From Bimuria novae-zelandiae CBS 107.79 (lineage: Eukaryota; Ascomycota; Dothideomycetes; Pleosporales; Didymosphaeriaceae): a stretch of 64,000 nucleotides of DNA. Below the pieces are notes generated by a model. The model had not been told where the DNA came from. It ran no database searches and saw only the letters and a list, made by a program, of their open reading frames with translations. This document shows, piece after piece, positions 45,898-56,278 of this stretch. Numbering within the stretch: the first letter of the stretch is position 1; the number at the start of each line of letters is the position of its first letter. The stretch spans positions 1 to 64,000 of the forward strand of contig ML976668.1 in the NCBI GenBank assembly GCA_010015655.1. Direction: 5' to 3'. Both the position numbers and the translations under genes were made by a program.

Positions 45898-48159
45898 TAA
45901 TTTTAGCCATATCACTATTACCTAATTTAGGACCTTTTAAGGTTATCTCTTGTATAAGCTATTTATTAATATATTACTAGAGTTTAATTGCTCGCGTATA
46001 TATATTAAATATTAAGTTCTATCGTGTTTTTATATCGCGGATAACTAACTATCTCCTAAGTAGTAGGTATTACTGCGTGGCGATAAAACGCTCGTATTAT
46101 TATAGTAATACGTTAATTATAATATAAATTGCTTATAGTTATTAATTACTTAGCACGTACTAAAAGTATGTAATAAGAACGTTTATACTTTACAAAGAGA
46201 ATTAGGAACCAATATTTACGTCTTAATATCTTAAATATAGCGACTTTATAATCTCGTACTATTAGAAAACTTATTAGTCGCAACTAGCTTAAGGTGCTTA
46301 ATAATATTTTAGACAACAAGATTAATAATATAAGCTATATGTAGGATAGTATTTTCTTTATAGCTCTAATTAACGTCCTTCTTAAGTAAGTTTTTTTTAT
46401 AAAGTCTAAGTTAGCGTACCGTTATTACCAGCATTATTACTAGTAATAGCTAGAAGGCGTTAAGTCGTGTTTGTCGCTAAAAGAACCTAGAGAAGACTTA
46501 TTACTAGTTTTAGACTATTATATTTCCCGCGTACAGGAATAAAATCTAGTAACTCTTCTTAAAGCTTCTAGTAATAGGTAATATAGTATCACTTAATTGC
46601 AAGGAAACTAAGGTATTTTACTATAGTTTATTTATCTAACGAGATTAAAATCTTAGTTATTTAGTTAAGATCCTTATGAATAGATGCTTTAGGTAAGCAA
46701 GATTATTCCTTAAATAAAATTTGAAGTTATAATAGCTAGTTATTATAGTAAATAGTTGAAGAAATTAAATAAAGTGTTAAAAGGAGGGCCGCTTAATTAT
46801 TTAGAAGGACTAATTACTATTAACTACTACTTAGACTAGCTCTTACTCTAAGGCTAAACTAAAGCAAGGTAAAATCTTAATAGACAGATTTATATTCTAG
46901 GGCTAGGAGACTATAAGTGGTGTAAATTTTAAATTATAAATAGGAATTATAGTATTTTAATAAAACTTAGTATTTAGGTGGTTTGTAAGATGCTTCGTCC
47001 TAGTACCTTAGCCCTTTATATTATACTTCGCTCCTGGGTATCGAAGAATAAGTCCATAGTAAAAGCAGAATACGTGTAAATAGCTATCTAGAAGTTTAGC
47101 AGCTTCTCTAAAGCGGTTCTATATCAAGCCAATGCGAGCTTGCGAATTCCAACGTAGACCACTCTGTTTAGAATGTATAGACTAAGCAGTTATAGCCTAC
47201 CACTTATTCTACGCAGATATTACTTCTTATTCTTCCTCTTATCCTACGCATATAGCTAGGTATTTAACTAAGCTAATTATTATTATACTATCGTGCCTCG
47301 CAGGACGTTAATCTTAGAATTTAAAATAATAAAGTATTTCTAGAAGTTCGCTAGTTTGCTTGAGTGTAGGTAGGCTAGGATATTATTTAGCTATATTTAT
47401 TTAATAGTAAAGCTACTATAAGAAACTATAATAAATCCTTAGTAGTATTAGTAAAATAGTAAAGAGTTAGACTATTTAGCTATACTAGTAGTATCTCCTA
47501 GAATTTGTAACGTTATAGATATTAAATGACGCGTATAATAGTATTATTATAGTACTATCTTAAACTGAAACTAAATATCTTGTTTCTAGCTTATAGTAAT
47601 TTTACATCTAATTAGCTCTACTATTAGTAATAATAATATAAGAATAATTATAATTTTATAAGAGTTTTAGGTTACACTACAAGCTATAATTATTAGCTAC
47701 TATAACTACTAGTTATTATTAGCTTTATCTTATTTCGTTTTAAGTTCCTAGCGTATTTATTATTATTAAATTTAGTTACTATATCACTCCTAACTCACCT
47801 CTAACTAGGCTCTATTTAATATATAAGACGCCATATCCTTATTTATAACTAAAGCTAAACTATCCTCTTCCTTTATACCTTTATTAAGTTTTATTTAAAC
47901 CTATGCCTACTACTTTTTTATCTTGTACTAGTCCTCTATTATATTATAGTATATATTAATCTTTAAATATATATCTTCCTTAATCTCCTCTTTATATTTA
48001 TTACTATTATTATTATTACTAAGAATGTTAAAAGGCGGTGTAGGCTCTCGTTGCCTATTACAATTAGTACGTATATATAATAAAAGAGTGTAATAACTTA
48101 CTGCCAGTCTTTATCTATTATCCCTACTAGTTCTTTATTTAACAGGCTATCTATAAATA
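45898..48159. repeat. AT-rich RIP relic, family not recognised
   Basis: About 2.2 kb made largely of CTA/TAG words with no readable protein on either strand. A patch near 47100-47180 is less mutated but shows no motif I can name. Probably an old transposon. Confidence 0.5.
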
Positions 48160-48519
48160 TGTCCGATTACATGGCCCTTTGCATCTGCAAGGAGGCTGGC
48201 GCACTTACGCCCGTACATTCCGCCCATGCTGAGGGGGTGTGTCTGATCACATGGTCCTTTGCATATGCAAGGAGGCTGGCGCACTTACGCCCTTGCATTC
48301 CGCCCTTGCATTCCGCCCTTGCATTCCGCCCTCGCTCAACGCGCAAGGAATGACGCAAGGAATAAAGCAAGGGATATCTAGGCAGGCAACCTAAAGATAA
48401 AAGGCAGAGTCCTAGACCTCTTAGGAAAACAGGACACAATTAACACAGAATTCATACCTCAATTCATCTCAATCAATCATCATCTTTTCATCTCATCAGA
48501 TTACCCCTCCAATCTGACA
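48160..48519 (+). mobile_element. Collapsed Copia-type element: LTR fragment, polypurine tract, LTR
   Basis: Flanked by AAATA on both sides (48155-48159 and 48520-48524). It begins with about 70 bp of LTR (TGTCCGATTACATGGCCC), continues into a polypurine tract TGAGGGGGTG, and then a complete 280-bp LTR from 48240 (TGTCTGATCACATGG) to 48519 (AATCTGACA). The first fragment repeats the start of the second. The interior was deleted between the 5' LTR and the tract. It is not RIP-mutated. Open frames of 64-90 codons in it are not genes. Confidence 0.85.
48289..48330. repeat. Short tandem repeat inside the LTR
   Basis: Three copies of a 13-bp unit GCCCTTGCATTCC within the complete LTR at 48240-48519. 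Confidence 0.8.
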
Positions 48520-49369
48520 AAATACCTGCTATTTAGTCTTAGCCTCCTTACTTTTAAAAGAATTAGTATCGAGCTTTATAAGTCTGTCTAAGTATATTTA
48601 CCGTAAAATCTTGTTAAGGATACTACTATAGCTAAATATTCGAGTAGCTAAGCAATTATGGAACGTTAGTCTAGAGTCTACTATATCTAAGTGCAAAATC
48701 TTAGCTAGCGCTTATTAATTTCTAGTTATATATCTACCTATTTCTAGTAAATGCGTCTAAGCTCTCCCTCTAACTACTTAGCTATAGCTAATTAGTATAG
48801 GAACGTTATAAATAGCTATTATAATAAACTACTTTACTTTATATAGAACTGCTTTTTTTATAAGCTCCTCTTTTTAAACTACTAGCTAATCCTCTTGCCT
48901 TTTTTTTAAGGTTTTTCTTAAGTTTATACTTTATAGTATAATTTAAATCTTTAGCTTTCTAAAGTGCCTTTTCTTTCTTATTTAGTATAGCAGCCCTATT
49001 TCTTTGCGATATGCCACGACTAGAAGTGCTAAGCTAGCCCTTAGAATAGTAAAGTTAGTAGGTTAGCCTTTTTTAGAGCTACCTTAGCTACGTTACGTAA
49101 TAGTATTATTAATTTTATTCTCTTTGTAGTAAAAGCCCTATACTAATTAGTACATACTATAATAAATAACTGTGTTAATTATCTTAGTAACCTCTTACTA
49201 CTCCCCTTACGTAAAGCCTATTAGGACTTTAACTTCGCGTAGTGCTAGAAATTTTTTTGGTATATTAGGATTATTACTAGGGTCTTACTTAATAAAGTTT
49301 ATTATAAAAGTTACTAAGGTGCAATAAGAGACTGCGATAATATAGGTAGTAGTAATATATAAATAGTAG
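48520..49369. repeat. AT-rich relic, possible pogo C-terminus on the minus strand
   Basis: Minus-strand reading gives a Lys-rich segment ('GISQRNRAAILNKKEKAL', 'LNYTIKYKLKKNLKKKA') like the coiled-coil end of pogo transposases. There is no catalytic motif, so the assignment is weak. Confidence 0.35.
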
Positions 49370-49529
49370 TGGGATAAAAGTGAGCAAAAGGCAACTGTAG
49401 GAAGTTGTAGGTAAAGTTTAGAGCTATGACTACCTTGGAGCTATGACCATCTCGCACAGACCCGAGGTGGTTATAGCTCTAAATCCTACCTACAACTTTC
49501 TACAGTCGTCTTTTGCTCACTTTTCCCCA
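49370..49529. mobile_element. Foldback (MITE-like) element
   Basis: About 160 bp with two arms of nearly 60 bp that are reverse complements (left TGGGATAAAAGTGAGC, right GCTCACTTTTCCCCA) around a loop of roughly 30 bp. Arm differences are mainly transitions. No coding content. Confidence 0.75.
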
Positions 49530-49618
49530 TACTTTCTAATAATCACAGTCTATTATTACAACGATACCTACTTTACAGCCGAGTACTTCTCTCCTACCCT
49601 CTATACAATTCCTATATC

Positions 49619-50190
49619 ATAGCAAGAAGCAGGTCTAATAAGTCCTATACCCGCAGGGGCACTGGCGGCAAGACTACTGGCGGCAAGACTACTGGCGGCA
49701 AGACTATTAGCAGCAAATCTAAAGTCACCAAGACCCCTTGCAAAAATGCAGTTAAGTTAATTATAATAGTAATTAAAAAGTCCTACTGCTATAAGCCTGG
49801 TAGTAAGTTATTATAGCCTTTAATTATAGCTATATCCTAATCGTAGATAGCTCGTTCCCTTATAGAGATCCGCAGGGTGCAAAAAAGCATAGAACTCCTT
49901 ATTCGAAAGCTACCCTTCTAGCAATTAGTACGCGAAATTACTATTTTACTAAAGGGCGTAAACCTACCTAGCTTCCGCTGGTAAAGCTCTACTCTTGTAG
50001 CTACTTAGGAAGCTACTAGGGCCTTTCTTATTAGCGACTTTAAAAGCATAATAACTTATATTTTAGTTTCTATTATATACTAACTTCTATAGACTATTAG
50101 CTTAACGTAATTTATAGCTATAGAGTTATAATTTAAGTAAAGGAATCTGCGCTGGCGAAGCGGTATATAAATAAATACTTAATAATAAAT
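49619..50190 (+). pseudogene. RIP-mutated histone-fold gene resembling CENP-A/CenH3
   Basis: Three exons can be followed: 49619-49802, 49851-50045 and 50093 to about 50190. Intron 1 has an intact GTAAGT donor and a CCTAATC branch site; intron 2 has TACTAAC and TAG but a GC donor. The start codon reads ATA. The tail has TGGKT three times. The fold is histone H3: YKPGT at the exon 1/2 junction, EIRRVQKSIELLIRKLPF, 'QLVREI', then a loop about four residues longer than in H3, followed by RW-SSTLVAT (Q lost to a stop). Helix 3 reads 'NVIHSYRVTI'. The RWQS motif and long loop 1 are CENP-A features. Five stops interrupt exons 2-3, most at expected Gln codons (CAR to TAR). It is dead. A divergent H3 variant is the alternative. 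Confidence 0.75.
49661..49705 (+). repeat. Tandem 15-bp repeat in the histone-like tail
   Basis: Three perfect copies of ACTGGCGGCAAGACT encoding Thr-Gly-Gly-Lys-Thr. The array retains normal GC content inside mutated sequence. Confidence 0.9.
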
Positions 50191-50344
50191 TAGTTTTCCT
50201 ATTAACTATATAGAATAGGGCAACTTAATAAGCTTAGGCTAGATATAATACAATACTAAGTAGATAGGCCTAGCTTACGAGTAATAGATTAGGAGCTTAA
50301 ACGTAATACTTTAAGTCTACTATCGTGATAATTAGATATAATAA

Positions 50345-50515
50345 TAGTATAGGGTTAGATTAGGTTGTTACAAAGCTAATCTAACCTTAACCTACCTATA
50401 ACCTACGCTAAAATATTTTAGCGTAGGTTGTAGTTAGGTTGGATCGTACAGACCCTGGATTGGGGTTGGGTTAGCCTAGTAATAACCCAACCCAACCCCA
50501 ACCCTGACCCATTTA
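50345..50515. repeat. Palindrome-rich patch with telomere-like words
   Basis: A perfect 30-bp palindrome at 50400-50429 (half-site AACCTACGCTAAAAT) lies between GGTTAG-type and CCTAAC-type words. It is followed by a second inverted pair, GGGGTTGGGTTA and TAACCCAACCC, at about 50462-50495. The function is unknown; it may be the subterminal part of a DNA transposon. Confidence 0.6.
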
Positions 50516-51617
50516 TCAGTCTAATCCTAGCTAGTAGGTTATATTATAAATTACTAAAGTACTAAGTTAGCTAAGTAGGGTATAATCCTAAACTAGTATA
50601 GTATTTCATATTAAACTTTATAGGAGCATCCTATAAGCTTCAAGTGTTTTATAAAAAATATTTAAACTACTTAGGTCCTCTTATAGCACTAGACACTTAG
50701 ATTTAGTTATAAGAGAGTAGGGTAGAGTAGGCAAAGTAAGAAAAGTTTTTTTTATTATATAAAAAAATTATATTAAAGCCTCTCAATACTAAAACGCTAA
50801 GTAGCTACTTTCTATTATATCTACTTAGCGTACCTAATCTTACCTAATATATTATTAGCTAATAAAAAAGCCTTTTCTTACTTTTTATAGAGCCTAAACT
50901 AAACTTCGAGACTTGCTCCTCTATATCGTTAATAGCATCCTCTACGCGCCCTAGGCTTGTATATAGGCAACTTAGCGCGGAGTATTAGGCTAGCTATAGC
51001 TCTACTATACTTATGCCCGCCTTACCTGCGCGAGTTACTTATGTAATAGTACCTAAGGTCTTTACTACTATACGTATCCCCCTTTAGAGCGCGTTAATTT
51101 TAGTATTTTTTTGAATCTACCTTCTTATATGCGTATAGCGTAGCGTATAAGACTTAAAATATATTATTACTAAAATTTTGTACTTATAAACTATTAATTA
51201 GCTAAGCTAGACTTGTCTTAAGAATTAACTTACAGAATTACATTTTTTAAATAATAGCTTTAAAAAATCTTTGTTAGACATATTATTACGGCTAAATACG
51301 TAAATATAGCATAGATAAATAATATAGTAAGCAGATAGTAGGATACTAAGATAAGGAGTAAATAAGCATTATAAAGTAATTAAAGTTAAGATTTTGGTAA
51401 ACAGTTAGCTAATATTTATAGACAGGCCCTAACTAATAATTAAAAATACTTATATTAAAGTCGTGAACAAACTAAAGTAAAAGGATAAAAAAGATAGAAA
51501 ATCTAAAATACCCTTTTTATACTAATAGTAATAGTTTTTAAAACACTTTTACTATCACACTTCTCTTACTTTATATTATTATACTAGTAAATAACTAATT
51601 AGAAGTAAAAGTATATA
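50516..51617. other. AT-rich relic
   Basis: About 1.1 kb of TA-rich sequence, no readable protein. Ends at the TA (51616-51617) next to the pogo copy C terminus. Confidence 0.4.
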
Positions 51618-52865
51618 CCGAGGTTCACCCCAAAGCGATCCCCCTGGCGAAACGACCCACCTTCCAAGATAAGGCCTCAACTTTAACACGCGATAACTTT
51701 ATTAATATAATCCTAATTAAGGCTATAATAGTAGCAATTGAATTACTAAAACCCAAAAAAATTTTAGCTATAGAAAAATTATAAAATATTATAGTGATAG
51801 CTATATAACGTTTAAATAAAGATACTAGGGCCTCTTAACTACACGCTACTTGCTATAAATATTAATAAGCTCTTTATTTATAGTAAAATTAAGAGTTCCT
51901 ACTCTATATTAAAGAACTTATTAGGCAAGGCCTTTTACCTATATAAGCTATAATTAGAAATTTTATTTATAAATCACGAGAAAGAAGCGTAGAGTAAACT
52001 AAATTAATTATTTTATTTAGTAATATTATAATAAGCTTGGTTTAAAATAGATAATAGAAATCAATAATAGTTACTATAAGGCTAATTTAAGGAGGAAGTA
52101 TAGCCTCTATTTTAACCTCTTACGCTAAAAGATTAGTTAGTATCACGTTAAAGCACATTATATTTATAATATAAATAAGAAAGACTACATGCTTAGTGTT
52201 ATAGGTTACTTAAAGAGGATCTTTAGCAGGGCCTCGTACGATAGAAAGAGAAGGGGTATTATTTAGAATAGCTTATAAGAGTAAATAACGCTGCTAGCCT
52301 ATATCTATACTAATAAATATTACCTTAAGCCTGCTTTTATTTATTAATTAGCTTTAGAATTAATATAGGACTTGTAGCTATAAGCCCTTAATTATAAGAC
52401 TTATTAGGTTTAAATTTTCTTATTACTTTTTAGCTAGATAAAATATAATATTAGTCTTACGTGGCTTAAACAAGCGTTTAATCACGGTATAAAGGTAAAG
52501 ACTTAATCTTCCTATTAATTACTTATTCTAGATAGCTATAAATCTTACCTTATAATAGAATTTATTAAGTACTATAATTAGAATAAGATCCCCCTTATTA
52601 TACATTCTTTTTATTTAACCTGTACGCTGTAGGCGCTTAATATAGCTATATTTAAGCCTCTATTATTAGTCTACTTAAATAAGATTTTAGCGTTTATAAA
52701 GAGGAGCAAGGGCCTTAGGTAAATAAATAAAAAGATTTTTTCCACTTTTTCTACTAAGCCTAGCAGGCCTCCTTAAAGGAAATAATAATTTTAAAGACCT
52801 TTAAGGCTATAGCGCTCTTATCCTTTAATTTTAAAATTATACTATAGAGATTTAACACTAGCCTA
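51618..52865 (+). mobile_element. 5' half of the split pogo transposon (copy C)
   Basis: Starts after TA with CCGAGGTTCACCCCAAAGCG, the inverted partner of the end at 30074. The plus strand reads as the N-terminal and catalytic half of a pogo transposase: LLILD-SYKSY near 52530 in place of LLILDGHGSH, 'EFIKYYN-NKIPLII', and the segment equivalent to FKxKTILKSFEATGIWP near 52780-52840. It stops exactly at the LTR at 52866. Joined to 30847-30074 (minus strand), with one 5-bp duplication removed, the frame continues and the element would be about 2017 bp. Confidence 0.85.
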
Positions 52866-53251
52866 TGTATCGGCGCAGGTCACTCAATGGATCGATATTG
52901 GCGTATCTCTTAGCAGAGGCATATAGGAGTGCGTGTATAAGAAAGTAGCCTTAAATAAATTAAGTGCCTATAGGCCTAGTACAAAAGGATATAGAAAAGG
53001 TCTTAAACTATAAAGACCCTAAGCTCCTCTAAATACACTTTTTCTTAAATAGCTAGCTAGCACATATCTGCTATAGGTTGACCATCGGTCTGATGGATCC
53101 GAAATAGATCCGAATCGGATCCGTAGTTCCCCATCGGTCTGATAGATCCGAAATTGGTCCGATACGGATGAGTGTCGGTTTTCGAATGATCTCGAATCCT
53201 GTCTTGACTGGCCAAGGGTCCTCGTGTCGATGAGCGATTGTTCCTGTTACA
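52866..53251 (-). repeat. 386-bp LTR, copy 2 (minus orientation)
   Basis: Reverse complement of copy 1 at 30848-31233, the same length; reads TGTATCGGCGCAGG at its left end and TTCCTGTTACA at its right end. Flanks are GCCTA (left) and TATAC (right), the reverse complements of the left and right flanks of copy 1. Confidence 0.92.
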
Positions 53252-54969
53252 TATACTTATTATACTAATTACTAAGATTAGTGTTAAGCGCGTTTTTAAT
53301 ATTACTAAGGATATAATTAGTAATTGGAGGCATAGGCTTTCTGCCTAAATAATATAGTGAATTATAAGTTTTTAAGATTTAATTGCTTATAAGGGGAACG
53401 AGCGACCTACACTACTGGGAGTAAAGGTAGTAATAAATATAGTACTAAGTAATAATGAAGGGCCTTATAATAAAATTAATAATTTACTAGACCTACTAGT
53501 ACCTTAAGAGCCTGTTAGGTTTATAAAAGACGCAGAAGGAAATACGAAATAAAAGTTAAAGGCAAAGGTAGAGGATATATAACGCCAGTTACGAAAGTAT
53601 TAAAGGCCTGCCATTATTATAATTAAGTTTTAAACTATATAGTGTATTATAACATTGCTCGAGACTGTAAGACCTATTATAACTTAGTACTCTAAATCTA
53701 TAATATTAGACTGTTATATTTACCCTGTAATACTTTAACGAACCTAACCTAACCTAACCCTAACCTAACGCACGGTTTACCCTAACCTAAACCTAACCTA
53801 ACGCATGGTTTACCCTAACCTAACGTAACCCTAACCTAGGGTTCGTGCGACCCACCCCAACCCCTAATCCACTCTAGGCAGGTACCAACCCATCGTGTAG
53901 CCTAGCTAGGATCTCTTTAACCTCTTATTTTTTAACACTATTAATTAGGATAGCGGGCGGTTTTAAAGCTTCCTATCTAAGTAGAGAATCCTAGAAATCC
54001 GTATATAAAAGTTCTAGAGCAAATATAATATAGATATAATAATCTAGCAAAAGTGTTAAACAATAAAAATAACTAATTTTTTAAAGACCTAGAAAAGGCC
54101 TTCCTACTTATTAAATAGCTTTTAGCTGAGTTAATTAATCTCTAAATTATAAGTGTTTCAGCAAACTTTAATACCTATATCCTAATTAATAGGATAATAA
54201 TATTGGTTAACTATAAATTATATTTAGTCTTAAGTATATTTTGAACTATTTTTAGCTAGCTACTAGGCAGTATGCCTACGCTACGTAAGTAGTTTAGTAT
54301 TTTAAAAATTTAAATTATTTCAGGAAACTCTAGGTGTTAGAATATTTTAGTCCTAGCTTTAGCGTGGTTCGGACGTGTAGAGGATCTAGTACGGCAATAT
54401 TCTAATAGTAGAATAGGGTAGTATAACTTAAGGTCTATTAATTAGAGATAAGAGGAAGCTCTAATTATCTTAATAGTAAAATATTAATAGGTATAATTAT
54501 TATTTAATATAATTATTTATAATTTTTGTTTAACTATTAGTTTTGATATAGTAGGTAGTGAAGAGCTTAATCTTAACGCCTAGGATTTAATAAAATTTAG
54601 ACTAGAAGCTCGAAATACACTATAGTCCTTAGTTGGAGATAATGATTTTTAAGGTAAATCTAAAATAGTATATATACTACACCAATAAGTCTGATATTCC
54701 TTTTATATTATTAGTTTTATAACATAGGATAGAAATAGCTTATTTTAAAAAATAATTTATAATAACTATAATCTAATTATATTTAGTCTTATTTTTAAAA
54801 ATATTTTTAAAGTTAATGCACAAGTGCTGCATAGGATAATTAGGTACTAATAATAAATTAAGTATCCCTACTACTAAAATTTACCTTAAATGTGCTTAAT
54901 AATAAGTAATATAATTGTATATATATTTTTTGCAAGTAGCTTTTAAGCCCTTTTAGTAGTACTTATATC
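53252..54969. repeat. AT-rich relic with telomere-like patch
   Basis: Mostly unreadable TA-rich sequence. At about 53590-53700 a Cys-rich segment ending 'IARDC' hints at a retroelement zinc knuckle, but support is weak. Bases 53735-53850 hold CCTAACCTAAC and CCCTAACC words, including an imperfect duplication of a unit with GGTTTACCCTAACCTAA. Confidence 0.45.
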
Positions 54970-55007
54970 ATAATAACTAGTAGGTTTTATAATAACTAGT
55001 AGGTTTT
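54970..55007. repeat. Tandem repeat, 2 x 19 bp at the block border
   Basis: Two perfect copies of ATAATAACTAGTAGGTTTT (54970-54988, 54989-55007), lying directly against the truncated metallophosphoesterase gene. Confidence 0.9.
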
Positions 55008-55490
55008 AGTGCTGTGAGAGCTGGCTGTCCAACGACCATCCACGGATTCCTCTTTCCTTGTTGAAATCGGTGAGTCTGAGCAATGCTTCCCTAGCCCGCT
55101 CAGTTGATATTGCACTCCATAGCGTGCACCCCAGAATAGTAGTCGCACTGTCCAGATCATAGCGGTCGCGATCCAACAGTTTAAATCGGCCACCACAATC
55201 CCTCTTGGCTTCGCTCTCGAAGTCCCGCAGTTTCTGAATGGCTTCCTCATGCGATATTTGATACGCTTCGTGATTCCCGATGACGTAGAAGATTCGGCAG
55301 TCCATCCGTTGTGCCAAAGTAGCCATTAAGAACGCGAAAAGTCCATCATCTTTGGCAAGCCCAACATCGCCCAGTAAACAGATGTTGCTGGCCTGACATC
55401 GAGCTTAAAGGTTGCGTACAATGTCGAGTTCTTCGCAGTTTCATGATGAAGATCTGAGACGATTTGAAGCTGTAATGGCAAGAGCGACAT
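55006..55490 (-). pseudogene. Truncated, frameshifted metallophosphoesterase
   Basis: Starts at ATG 55490 with MSLLPLQLQIVSDLHHET, the first metal-binding DLH motif of calcineurin-like phosphoesterases. Near 55395 the frame shifts by one base and continues as ICLLGDVGLAKDDGL (GD motif) and then FYVIGNHEAY (GNHE motif), followed by 'FNKERGIRGWSLDS'. The frame ends LSQH at 55006, where the AT-rich block begins; the C-terminal part with the remaining metal-binding histidines is missing. The transposon border has therefore removed the 3' end. Substrate is unknown; the family includes many small fungal phosphodiesterases. Confidence 0.8.
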
Positions 55491-56278
55491 CTTGCTTTTG
55501 AAATAGGCGAGGTGATTTTGGGAAGAACGTTGGAAGGTAGAAGATGGAATGTTAGTTGTGTGTTGGCCTAAATACCTTCGGTACCTTGAGAAAATGTTAA
55601 GCCAAGTATGAGAACCATATTAATTGGGTCACAACGGCAAATAATAACAAGACGCCGATATTTTCTTTGCCACTACATGATATTCTTCTTCCTTGCTATT
55701 TTTTCCGCGGTACAGCCTACCTAGGGTAGCAAGTGGGATCCACAGATTCCCAACGCGGCTCCTCGGTGAGCGAGGATGAAATCTCACAGCACGCAAAGTT
55801 GGATGTGCTATAGGAGCGGAAGACAAAGTATCCGCACGGAAAATGTTTTACTCTCTCAGCTACTCTGGGTGGGACTCGAGCGTTTGTGAAGAACCCTTAG
55901 AACCCTGGCTCTCACTGCTTCCTCGGTAGGGCGCGCCCCCACCCAGCGTTCTGACTCTTCCCAACAGCCTTAACAGCCTCAACGCGACTATTCACATCTA
56001 CGCGGCAACAGCAACTCTAGTAGCGAGAAAAAAAATTAACGCTCGCTATAAATACTCCTCCTGTTCGACCGAACGCTCTCGCCCCTGGCTCTCACGCCCT
56101 CAAAAAAATCGCAGATTAGCCTTGGCTACTTTGGTAGAAAACGGTCAGTTAGTGCTGACAGGAGATGGTAGGCGCTATCTGCGACTTTTTCGACGGCGTG
56201 AGAGCCTGGAACCTTGGAACCTTGGAAGCCTGGGACTACCTCTAGTACGTGAAATGTTTTTAATCCTAACTAAGCCAG
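55491..56278. other. Intergenic region with a foldback structure
   Basis: No gene recognised. A 30-bp inverted repeat (56087-56116 and 56177-56206; GGCTCTCACGCC...) with a 60-bp loop occupies the right part, followed by a short direct repeat GGAACCTT. Confidence 0.45.
56087..56206. repeat. Foldback repeat downstream of the P450 gene
   Basis: Arms GGCTCTCACGCC and GGCGTGAGAGCC with further pairing through TCGCAGAT/ATCTGCGA. About 120 bp in total. It may be a MITE or part of a transcription terminator. Confidence 0.6.

Noticed and set aside
48159..48439. Open frames of 64-90 codons as small genes
   Set aside because: They lie entirely within the LTR sequences of the collapsed Copia-type element and follow its internal repeats.
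49661..49705. CRISPR-like repeat array
   Set aside because: The three units are directly adjacent without spacers, encode Thr-Gly-Gly-Lys-Thr in frame with the histone-like gene, and the organism is a fungus.
30848..53251. The two 386-bp repeats as the two LTRs of one giant element
   Set aside because: They are in opposite orientation and their flanks match crosswise, which fits an inversion between two separate insertions and not the direct LTRs of one element.
53735..53850. A true internal telomere or chromosome end
   Set aside because: The words are irregular and mixed with other sequence; there is no array of clean TTAGGG repeats, and host genes continue on both sides.
27760..55005. The AT-rich block as a regional centromere
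   Set aside because: The block is gene-poor and AT-rich and contains a CenH3-like relic, but everything readable is RIP-mutated transposon. Nothing in DNA sequence alone marks a fungal centromere; CENP-A ChIP data would be needed.
27760..55005. A giant Starship-type mobile element
   Set aside because: No tyrosine-recombinase (DUF3435-like) captain gene was seen at either edge, and the block is explained by nested ordinary transposons.
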